Shown one piece after another: positions 47,720-58,300 of a stretch of DNA of 64,000 nt. Where the stretch lies: positions 13,088,001-13,152,000 of the forward strand of contig NC_089858.1 of assembly GCF_036373705.1 (NCBI RefSeq), read 5' to 3'. Below the pieces are notes generated by a model. It was not told the DNA's origin. It ran no database searches and worked only from the letters and a program-made list of their open reading frames with translations. Position 1 is the first letter of the stretch; each line of letters starts with the position of its first letter. The stretch is from Amia ocellicauda. Taxonomy: Eukaryota > Chordata > Actinopteri > Amiiformes > Amiidae. The position numbers were made by a program, and so were the translations under genes.

Positions 47720-50504
47720 CTATGGAGAGGAAGGTGGAGAGAGAGAGAGAGAGAAAAAGAGAGAGACATTAGTCGGATATTATTTTAAGATTTAAGTTTA
47801 AAAAAACATGATAATTTCAGGAAAACAGTAACCAGGAACCCATATAGAGCATTCTGGGAGCCCATATAGAAAGCTGTTAAATTCTGGCCTCAATGAGAAT
47901 TTGTTCTTTTATGTTATTATTATTGAACTATTTAAAAAATATATATATCATGTCACTCAGTGAAAACAGAACATAATGCATCATGTTTATACATCTTCTA
48001 TTTGAGGGGGCCGTGTGGGGGTCCCTGGTGTGTCCCTCACCTTCTGCGGGGGGGATCACGATGGACTCCTTGGAGAATCCGCGAGACAGAGCGAACTGCC
48101 GAAACTTCTCCACCAGCTCTGGCCTGAGCTTCAGTGTGCGGCCTGGACACCGGAGAGGGAAAGAGGGGAGAGAGGAGAGAAGGTTGAGAGGGACTGGATG
48201 GAGAATTCCCTCCCCTTAGCCCAGACCTTTGGGTTAAATGTGTCTCGGGAGTGTGACCACCTGAAGGAGGTCGGAATGTGTGCGGCTGCCCCCTGCCTCT
48301 GCAGGACCTACCATAGAGAGCCACCTGTGTGAAGTCCTTGTCCAACCTGTTCTTGTGCTTGAGGACCAGCGCGTACTCGTTGTAGTTAGTCTCCACGATG
48401 GTGATGTCTTTCACCCTGTTATGGCCTGAGGGTTCAAAAGGCAGGCAAAGTTAATCTGCTCTCCATTTCTCTTTCCCATCCTCCCTCCCTCTCTTTCTCC
48501 ATCCTGCTTCCGTTCTTTCATTCTCTCAACTCTAATTTCAATCCTGCACAGTCTCTCCCTCTTTCTCCCTATCCTCCTCTCAGCACTCTTATCTCTTCTC
48601 TATCTCCCCCTTTCTCTGACCAATCCACCAGTTCTAACCACTAGCCCCCACTGCCTCCCTCCCTCCCCCGCTCACAGTAACTCAACTCTTACCACTAAGC
48701 CACCCTGCCTCCTCTGGAACTGTGACCTCACCCCCCCACCCCTGTCTCTGCTCACTCCACAGACCCTGGGAAAAGCGAGCCGTCTTACGTGTGCTGAAGT
48801 AGCTGAACAGTCCTGGCACGGCCATCTTCTCGTACACGTAGACCTGACTGTAACAGCCGGGGGACCTGGGAGACAAGCTGCCAGCAGAAATTGCGTGTTA
48901 AAAACAGTTGTGCAGTTGCGGTGACTGCAAGATGACGTTGATGGGCTTTGGGCATAGGTTGTTGTGAAAGGCGCTATATTAATCACAGGGGGTTAATTAA
49001 GATGAGCAAGGCACTGGCTGGATTGAAGTCCTAGACTAGAAGGAAGTGGAAATGATGTCCCCCTTGATGTAGGACACTGCAGTACCCAGTTAAGAACTTT
49101 TGTAGTGGAAACAGGAAGTAGAAGATACACAGCCACTATGCTGTTTGGCAAGGGGGTGGTGTTCACCTCAAGCTCCACATGGTCACGTTGACGTCCCCGT
49201 TGTCCATCGGCCTCAGGATCCCCATGGCCACGCGCAGTTTGTCCCGGTACGGCATGAAGGCGGGGGAGTCATAGGCCAGCCCCACGCGGTACCACTTCCC
49301 AGCGAACTGAGCACAGATCACAGAGCCAGGGAGAGAAACTTGGTGAGTCAGATTTGCCCCTCCAAACCACAGTCAAGTCAATTCTCATTCACATCTAATT
49401 CAGTCACTGTGAAATCAGATTCATACCAGACGTAAATGACTTTTATTTCACGCTTGCACTGAATTCAGATCACCCATTCACAGCACATTCAGTAACCATT
49501 TGCAGCACATTCAGATCAAATTGTTTGGTTTTGTTCGGGAAGCAGAGCTGTGAAAAACTAGAAAACCGAGATTTTGTGCAAGTTAGTGACTTGTCTGCAA
49601 ATAAGGAAGATGCTATAAACATTCAAAGAGGAGCCAGATTTTTGCGTTGAAAGTTGCTCATATTTAAATGCCTGGAGCTTGCAGATTTCAACTCATATCA
49701 GCGGTTACATTGATTGTGCAATACATACAGACTTCACATTATGTTCTGCTCTCCATCAACAGAAAAACATCAGGAGCTGTAATTGTTTTGTTTCTTCCCC
49801 ACCGTGATTTTGCAACCTTTTCATAAAGCAAGACATTGGACATTTCTTTTCTACACTGCTTTGACCAAGTTAGAGCTTGATTAAAGATTAATTAACCAAA
49901 TTATAACTAAAGCCAACTGTGTGGTTAGGCAATCGAACAGAACAAAGGGAAAAAAAAGCTATTCTAAAAGACTGAACATATGGAAGACATTCTCTTGGAG
50001 TGTCAATGATTAACTTTTTATACCATGTACATTTCTTTCTTAAACTGGATTTTGCCTGAATCAATATTTTAAATTAATTTCCTGAGAGAAAATATAGACA
50101 TGGTGAAATCTGGTACCCTGAAATATCACCAGGTATATAGAATTTATATTCCTCTTTAATCATGCAAACAAAGAAGTCAAGGTTTTAAAACCAGGTGAAC
50201 ATATTTGATCCATTCTCTTCCCTCTAGGCAGCATTGGTTCAGGCTTGTGTTGATCAATACTATCATGACCCTGACTTTTGTTTTGTCTTAAATTTCATCA
50301 TCAGTTGAGAACTTCATTACGGCATGAGTGCACAGCTGCAGTGAGACAGACAGAGGGATGGAGGGAGAGGAGAGGCTGCGTGTGGAGGTGGATGATGAAG
50401 GTACTCACCTTTTGCAGGTTGAAGTCTTTCTGGGGTTGGACGTCCGCCTTGACAGAGAGTGTGCAGAGCAGAGCCAGCTGGACACACAGCAGCAGGGATC
50501 CCAT
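47697..50504 (-). CDS. ptgdsb: PTGDS-like secreted lipocalin (fish ptgdsb type)
   Basis: Six coding exons on the minus strand (50504-50409, 49306-49167, 48865-48789, 48425-48312, 48142-48041, 47719-47697) give 183 residues, normal for a lipocalin. Residues 1-20 are a signal peptide ending SVKA/DVQ. Lipocalin motif 1 is FAGKWYRVGLAYDSP at 33-47, motif 2 is VETNYNEYALV at 115-125. The single disulfide pair is Cys83 and Cys179. NVT at 72-74 is a possible glycosylation site. The body resembles the zebrafish ptgdsb group. The catalytic Cys of mammalian L-PGDS, in the first strand after motif 1, is absent (the strand reads KLRVAMGILRP), so it is probably a carrier of small hydrophobic ligands rather than a prostaglandin D synthase. 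It follows ambp, another lipocalin, in the same orientation. A TATA box lies 123-129 bases upstream of the ATG. Phases agree throughout. Confidence 0.87.
48041..48142 (-). CDS. ptgdsb: ptgdsb-like exon 5
   Basis: 102 bp: RTLKLRPELVEKFRQFALSR and GFSKESIVIPPAE, the C-terminal helix of the lipocalin fold. Confidence 0.88.
48312..48425 (-). CDS. ptgdsb: ptgdsb-like exon 4
   Basis: 114 bp: VKDITIVETNYNEYALVLKH, lipocalin motif 2, ending in QVALYG. Confidence 0.92.
48789..48865 (-). CDS. ptgdsb: ptgdsb-like exon 3
   Basis: 77 bp: SPGCYSQVYVYEKMAVPGLF, with the first disulfide Cys. Confidence 0.88.
49167..49306 (-). CDS. ptgdsb: ptgdsb-like exon 2
   Basis: 140 bp: FAGKWYRVGLAYDSPAFMPY, motif 1, then the strand where L-PGDS has its catalytic Cys; no Cys here. 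Confidence 0.92.
50409..50504 (-). CDS. ptgdsb: ptgdsb-like exon 1
   Basis: 96 bp: MGSLLLCVQLALLCTLSVKA (signal peptide) then DVQPQKDFNLQK. Ends in phase 0 at AAAAG/GTGAGTAC. Confidence 0.9.
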
Positions 50505-50626
50505 TTTGAGTTTTTGTCTGCTGTTTTCTTCTCTTCCTCACTTGTCTCTGGAGCACAACTAACAGCAACCAGACGATGACTAGAGCAAAATGAACCGAGT
50601 TGAACTTACAGAGCCAGAGGGAAGGT

Positions 50627-50633
50627 TTTTATA
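50627..50633 (-). promoter_or_regulatory. ptgdsb: TATA box of the ptgdsb-like gene
   Basis: GGTATAAAAACC on the minus strand. Transcription would start near 50600, giving a 5' UTR of about 100 bases before the ATG at 50504. A strong TATA box fits a highly expressed secreted protein. Confidence 0.75.
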
Positions 50634-50639
50634 CCAAGC

Positions 50640-52194
50640 TCCTCTCGATACTGCCTGCATCACTCCCCCAGCCCCCCAGCCCCCCGGCCCCTCCCCTGCT
50701 GCACTCCACCCCTCTCCCCATTGGGCTAGAGCAGGGGTTAGGGGTCATGGGCAGAAAGTGATGTCACCAGGCATTGTCCCGTTAAGTTGTTTTGCATAAC
50801 GCTGGGGGGCCATTGTTAAGGAGGGTCGGGTGCTCATGAAATTCAGCAGATTTCCACTACCCCCCCCACCCCCCTGGAAACTAGGCCAACACAAAGGCAC
50901 TTATTCATTTCCTCCAACCCCCCCATTACTGCAAAACAAAAAATAACTACAGGATACTTGCAGAAATCCAACAGTCTCCGTGGAGACCAGTAACGCTCAG
51001 TTGTATATAAAAAAAAAAGAATTTAATATTATAAATATTTAATGCAGCAGCCCTCCCCCCTCACCAGTGTATTGACATTGATATATTGGGGTACTTTGTA
51101 AAACTCATTTAGACTCAAAGAACAAACAAAGCTTTTTGCAAGCTGTGCAAGAGTCCTTCCAGACTCCTGTATCAAAAACACAGGGATTGTTTAAATATAT
51201 ATAACTTCCTCTGTATGAAATGGTCTTGGAGAACTGTCCCCAGGGCTGAAATCCAAAACCAGACTATGATAAATTGTCCCGTACAAATCACACTCTGTCA
51301 TTACAATGAACAACAACGACCACAAGAAAGAAGGATTTTATTAAGGTCCTCTCGAAAGGTTGGAGCATGCAGCAGCGTTCGCACGTCCCAGTAACCAGTT
51401 TCTTGTGTTGTCGGCTCCTAGGCACGGCTACAAAACAAGCTGTGTGTGGCGTCTCCGGCCTGCAGAAGGTGGTTGGTGTGTCCTGGGCCTTGTCAGGCTC
51501 AGCCAACACGGCTCCTGTCAGAATGAATCACAAAGCACAGCAAAACACAACTGGAGTGTGGCTTTTGTGAACTGCAAAGAGTCCCTGAAAATAATAATCT
51601 TTTTGGTTACTGTGTGTACCAGTGTACACCACTTCTACCAGGCACACATACTAACAAGATGACTCTGCTCAAACAGTTTGGCTCATCTGAGAGCTAATCC
51701 TGGTTACAGCTCACAGGTTCAGCGCCTGCTCCCTGGCTGTAGTTAACGAAGAACAAAAAGACACTGGGCTGGACCAAATCCAAACGGACCTCACCAGCAA
51801 ATCGCTAACCATAATTCACAGGCAGGTCAGAGTTATAATTTGGTGGGTCCATTCTGTGACAGACAAGCGCAGCACCTGCAGCCCGGCGGCTTCCACACCT
51901 CTCGTTGTGCTTGCCGAGCAATAAATGGTGATAAAAATAAAACGACAACAAAAACAAAATTAGAGGTCATTCTGTCACGATCAAGTTTTCTTCAGGTTGG
52001 CTCAGTGCTTCACGTCTCCTTAGTTCACCTCAAAAAATAAAAATGTCAGTTGGAAAGCTAGATGCAGGAGTAGGACGGTGCTACTGTAAAGCACAGATGG
52101 ATGGCATTGTTTCTTGTCGTTGTTCTTTTTTTTTTATTTTGGTGTGCTTATTAGTCCGGACCAGAACCGGGTGTGAAAGGCTAGATCGACAGCC
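50640..52194. other. Intergenic and probable slc2a8 3' UTR
   Basis: From about 51320 to 52194 the minus strand is probably slc2a8 3' UTR: AATAAA at 51337-51342 (minus) is followed by GT-rich CTTGTGGTCGTTGTTGTTC. The rest (50640-51320) is C-rich then AT-rich unique sequence with no gene seen. Confidence 0.5.
51337..51342 (-). terminator. slc2a8: Candidate slc2a8 poly(A) signal
   Basis: AATAAA on the minus strand with a GU-rich downstream element, about 850 bases after the stop codon. Confidence 0.45.
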
Positions 52195-52335
52195 CTAGCT
52201 GGTCCCCCTGAAGTGGGCCTCGATCTGCTCCAGAGACTTGCCCTTTGTTTCCGGCACTAAGAAGATGGTGAAGAAGACGTTGAGGACGCAGAACCCGGAG
52301 AACAGCCAGAAGGTCCCCGCACTGGTCATGAGGTC
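52195..52335 (-). CDS. slc2a8: slc2a8 exon 10
   Basis: 141 bp with TAG stop. Helix 12 and the [16 protein letters not shown] signature, ending RGTS. Confidence 0.93.
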   Translation of the reverse strand, partial: DLMTSAGTFWLFSGFCVLNVFFTIFLVPETKGKSLEQIEAHFRGTS

Positions 52336-55300
52336 CTGCACACAAAACGCACACAATTTACAGCACGCACAGACCACATGGGCTCTCGTTTTCCCGGGTG
52401 TGTGAGTCGCCTGCTCTAGGGCACAGTGTGTTGACGCTGCTCAGTGTTGATGTCTGGGAGGGGTGAAGAATGGCACGGTGGATAGGTTTTTTTTTTTTTT
52501 TTTTTAAGACTTTTCGTTAGTTTTTTGTCTGAATCATAACATTTTAACGTAGTAAATCTGCACACCAGTTTTGAAGATTTTCAACCTGACCAGAATCCAT
52601 ATCACTGTAATGTTTTTAAATGTTTCTTATGTAAACTCTTAAGTCACCTTGAATAAGGGTGTCTGAAAATAAATAAATCATAATTATATCCTGTTTCACA
52701 CTCCCCGCTGCCTCGCTGAGCTGTTGCCTGATGTGTACAGGCTGCCCCTCGTCTTACACATGGTAAGGCTTGACGATGCATCATATATACTGTTACCAGG
52801 GGTGTAGGTTTCGTTTCAGAATTGGGGGGGACATGCACTTCGAGTGGGGGGGACGCGTCCCCTTTGCATATGGAGCTGGACATATATTATAGAGGGGACA
52901 ATTTAACATTCTCTCAACATTGGGGGGGCGGGCATGTTCATCCCCCCCCCCCCCCCAAATCTAAGCCTATGGCTGGTACACAGGTATAACTGTACTCATG
53001 TTAACAATATTGTGGAGCTGGGTTATATTGCCATATCGGATTTCTCTCTGCTCTTGTAAATAGGAGCGGTTTCCCAGTTCACTTTAGTGTCTATTTTTTT
53101 TTTTTAACAGTCATATTTAAAGTTCTTCACATCCACTCTTGCACCCCTGTGCTTTCCAAGGCAGGTCAGTGCAATGAAGTCATCCTTGATACGGGCGTTT
53201 ACGTTATCCTTACGCATATGGTTACCATCTGTATAAATCGCAGTATTATTTTTCATGCCTACATGGTACACCCCACTATGCTGTTATAGGCTGTTCAGTG
53301 CTCTTTTCATCTCAAGGTTTCCTTACCATGAGGTGGTGGAACTCCTTGGTGATGAGGAAGGCGGAGGTCCAGTTGACGAGCACACAGGCGCCGCTCGCGA
53401 AGCCCCGCACCCTCGCTGGGAAAATCTCCGACATCACCAGCCAGGGGGTGGGGCCCCAGCCCAGGGCGAAACCTGCAGCACACAGGTGTGTAAAGACACG
53501 CAGAGACACAACGCCACAGGCAGGGAGACAGAGAGAGAGGCACACAGACAAAATAAAAATATATAAGGGTGGATCTGGAATGACAAAAATGATAAAAAGC
53601 AAGCAAAATATAAAACCTTTTCTTGTCCTCACCTGCTATGAAGAGTCCCATACTGGCCAGAGCAAGCCAGGCCAGGTCATTCTCAGTGGGGGGTATGCTG
53701 GGACTTGGGGGGGCAATCCCATCCAGAGAGGAGTTTCCTGGGGCTGGGATTACAATCCTGAAGTACACCCCAAACACAGCCGTGCTGACCACCATGCACA
53801 CCCCTGCACACACACACACGACACAGAGGTTAGTCAGCTGCCCGGCACTGCAAGGTTTAGGGCCTGTGAAATAGGTTTTATTACAGCTGGTGTTTTTGCA
53901 ATTTAGATTAACTTACTACTGACCTGGGATTTATTTATTTTTTATACCAACAGATTTAACTTATATAAATAATTCACAATGTTGTGTTTTTTCTAGTCAA
54001 CTTTAGCAGTGTGATCATAATACGGTGATCCGGAAATAATCAAACCAAACTGTGATTAAAAAAAAATCAGTCCAGATCTTGGCACCACGTGGAGTGAATT
54101 TAAATGTTCCACGTAAAATATTTCACAAAATAAAATAGATGTTACCGCCAATAATTTACTTTCCTGCTATCAGAGGTCAGAGGTCAGGGACTCACCTGAG
54201 AGAATCAGCAGCAACTTCCTGCCCGCCCGGTCCATGATGAGAGCGGCCACTGCTGTGAACACCACCTGCACGGCCGCCACCATCACTGTGGCAGCGTTGC
54301 TGTTCTGAGAGACAACAGACTAGTGCTTTACCCGCCCACCTGTTCACACCAGCATAGGTGTGCCACTACTACAACTGGGGATTTATTATTATTATTAATA
54401 ACGATATTGTTATTATTGTCGGTCTGTCTCTCTGTATATCTATCAATCTAATATTATCTATCTAATCTATCCAGTGGCTTGACACACCCAAGGGGCATAC
54501 CTTGAAACTGGCTTCTTCGAAAATGGTCTCTGCGTAGAACATGATGGCGTTGATGCCCGTGAGCTGCTGGAACAGCATCAGCAGGACGCCCACCAGCAGA
54601 GGCCTGTACAGCCCAGGACTCTGGAGGTCCTTGAGCCTGAACCCGCCAGCTCCCTGCAGCAACACAGAGGGAGGGGTGGGGGACAGAAACGTGAATAGTA
54701 ATTGAGTTACAGTACTACCAATCAGTGTGTCTGCTCTTCAGACCTGGGGAGGGACATGCATATATAGGAGACACTGAAGTGTTGAGTGTTACAGTTTTTA
54801 CCTGGTGTTGTACAGTGTTAAATAAAACCCTCTTCCTCCCTCTCCCTCCTCACCTGCTGCCTGGCTGCAGCCTCTATCTGCGCGCACTCCCAGTGCAGCG
54901 GGGCGTCGGGGCCGCGCAGGAAGCGCAGAGCGGCCAGCGCCTCGACCTCGCGGCCCTGAGCCAGCAGGAAGCGCGGCGTCTCGGGCATGAAGCACATCAG
55001 CCCTAGCATCAGGGTGGGCGGCACTGAGCACAGCACTGCCAGCCAGCGCCAGTCCAGCAGCAGCCCTGGGCATCACAAACAACAGGTGAGCACAGAATAC
55101 AAACAAGCCAAACCACACAAGCTATACAAACCACACAAACTCTCCATCTCCTTGCATTCCTTTTCCGTTTCCCTCTTCCCCTCTCTCTCTCTCTATCTTC
55201 CCTCCCTCTCCTCCACTCCTCCCCTGCGCTAGGCTTCGAGCACAGACAATAAAGGCAGGGTAGAAGATTTAACTCCGGAGAAACTTAATTCAACCAATTA

Positions 55301-58300
55301 ATTTGCAAATAACTCAATCGATCAATTGATCAATCAATCAGGCGGTTACCTCCTATGTAAGCTCCCATGATCCCAGTGACCACCATGAGCTGGACGCAGG
55401 ACCCCAGCATGCCTCGCACCCGGGGGTGGGCGGTCTCTGAGATGTACAGCTGCGAATTCACAGCAAACCAAGCGAATAAGCAGCCGAAGGGACCGGGCCA
55501 TTTTGTGTGTGTGTTTGATTATCAGTGCCGTTTCTCCTAATTAGGGTTGACGCAACACAACCCCACCATAAACCACAGCACAGCACATGAGCTGTGAACA
55601 GCTTTGAAGTTCCATGTGCTACACAAGTTATCACTGCTTATTATAATTATGCATATGTGCAATGTTACATTAAATGAACTGTAACAAAAAATAAAAATGT
55701 GATGCTTTCCTTGTGTGTTAAAGCTGCTATTTTCCCAGTCTTTATGTTACTGCACTGATAGGGTGATGTAAGGCTGTCCTATAAAAAGCCTGCAGGACTG
55801 TCTCTCTACAGGGGTAGGGGATGGCTACCTCAGCTCTATGCGATTACGATAATAGTAGTAATAATAATAATAATGATGATTTTTAATCACCACCACACTT
55901 TACATACAGGCACAACTAAGGATGTCACTCCACTGGCCAGCCCAGTCAGGACCCTCCCGCCATACAGCATCCAGACGTTCTGTGCAGAGATGATGATGGT
56001 GAAGCCGAAGATGAAGGGCAGTGAGCACACCATGATAGTGAGCTTCCGGCCCAGCCTCCCCACCAACCAGCCGCCCAGCAGCCCCCCGGCCGCCGCGCCC
56101 AGCGTCACCACAGACTGAGGACACAGACACACACACAGAGGTCAGCCTCGGCAGTCCTACACCCCCCACCTCACCCAAGCTTCTGCGGCCTGTTGTCACC
56201 GCTCTGCAGGTCCAATGCAGTGCCAGTGGGTCCCCCCCATGCTGTGTCTGCTATTCCCATTGCACTCAGACTCTGGGATACCGACACTGAAGCTCTCATC
56301 ATGCTTGTAGGCCTTACTTCAGTAGTCAGACCAATTTTGTATGTAAGTTGCTTTCAAACAAATAAATAAATAAATAAATGACGAGAACACTTTGTAAGTT
56401 ACTACAAATGTTTCAGATGCTTCATGAGGTACATTTGTTTACATGAGGGTCAAGCAAAGTACAAAGTACAGTTCATCTGACCAATAAAACAATTAGAAAA
56501 TAAAAACTGCTGTCTTGAACTGAATCAGTAGAGGTCTGTCACAGGACATTCGCACACAACGATTTCACTGTTCTGCAAACACAGCTCCCTGTTTGCTGAC
56601 TTGGCCAGTTTTAATCTGGTCAGGGATAGCCACCCAAAGAGAGGGCTGAGATTTTACCGTGGAGAACTGATCTGCAGTGCCATTGTGCTTCCGGCCCTGC
56701 CAGCCCACTCCACTGCAGGGTTAAGATGCATTCTGTATCGCAGCTGAATGAAGGATCTTGTTCATCAGACAACTAGCAGGCTGGATTTGACTAAATGTAT
56801 ATGCTGCGATAAACAGCACGGCACTGGCGTGGACCAAAGAGTTTTTGTTTATCTGGCCCTGTGTGGCGATTCCTACCCCAAACCAGGACGCCTCCTCCTC
56901 ATCCAGGCGCAGTCGGGGGTTGTCGATGGTCTTCAGGTTGGGGATGGCAGGGGAGCTGTATCCCAGGACGAACCCGAAACTCAGGGGCCCCAGTACAGCA
57001 GCAAAGGTGGCCAGGAACAGCTTGCCATTCTTCACCTTGCTGCAACACGGCCAATGAGACAAGGCATCATAGCGTCACATTGCAAATATAAGCTTTTCTC
57101 TATGTATAGCATTTAGCAGAGACTTAACAATTTAACTATGCAATGATAGTATTATTGTTAAGGTTCTTTCCAAATTGGAATTTTAATACATTATGCTAGA
57201 CTCAGCTCATTAATTTAAAGTTTGTTTTGCACCACAAGCCAAATGTAACTGGTGTTAAAACTGCACAATGGCTGTCCAGTACAACATGTTGGCTATAGTT
57301 GTCTCTGTGGGGCTGAATCACTTACAAAGCACCCATTTACAATGCCCCAAAAAAAGGAAAAACGCAACTGAATACAACGCCAATAGTGTTCAGTAGGGAT
57401 TGAATTGAGGTAAGTCTGACTGAGACTTAAATCTAAACCCATTATGTAATTTTAAAATTATTTTTCTGGACATATGGCTCATACTTACAGTGCAATTATA
57501 GATTCACACTCATGAATGGCTCTATTGTGAAATTTGATTCTGCTGGTACAAGAGGCGTCTTTTCACAGCATATTACTACAACTGTGCATCCGTGTGTGAT
57601 AAAATCATGAGGGGTAAATTACACATTTCCTTTACATGCATCTGTGTTAAACACCAACACAACTGCTTGCATTTTTCTTTAAAATTGCAGACGGCTACAA
57701 GAGCTGATGTGTGTGTATCTGGGGCCCTGTGTCCTGACACCACTGTTAGATACCTGTGAAAACATGCATGCAAACCACTACAGCACACATCCTTATCTCT
57801 ATCTATGTTGTAACTGATGTGAAGAACTGTTTCAATTTCATGTTGCGTTGCAGAGCACACACAATACAGCCATGTGGCTCCACCAGCCCATGAGGAAATG
57901 GCAACTGTGCAGGCACTGACACTGGAGAAGATAGATCGACAGTGTGATGAGGATGTAGATGGGCAGATATTGAGTGTCAGGCTAATTAAACAGGGTGCAA
58001 TAATTGTGCGTTTATCCACAGTAGTATTGTGATGGAAATGCATTGTCATGTAGCGCCTGTCCGTCATAGCTCAATGGGTACAACACCAACCCTAAAGAAA
58101 TATAAAGACTTGCCCTATATATGCAGCACATCAATATGACATGGCCTTAAAGGACAAAACAAACTCTCATGGACGTCACAGTGTAACACAAGCAGAAGTG
58201 AGAACAGCCTTAACTTCTGTATTTTAAGCTGCACTAAGTCAAATCTACAAAAGCACCAGATCATGATCATCAACAATGCTTATGATTATTATTCATGATC

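Noticed and set aside
58058-58095. tRNA-like A box (TAGCTCAATGGGTA)
   Set aside because: No B box, no cloverleaf arms downstream; at most a SINE relic.
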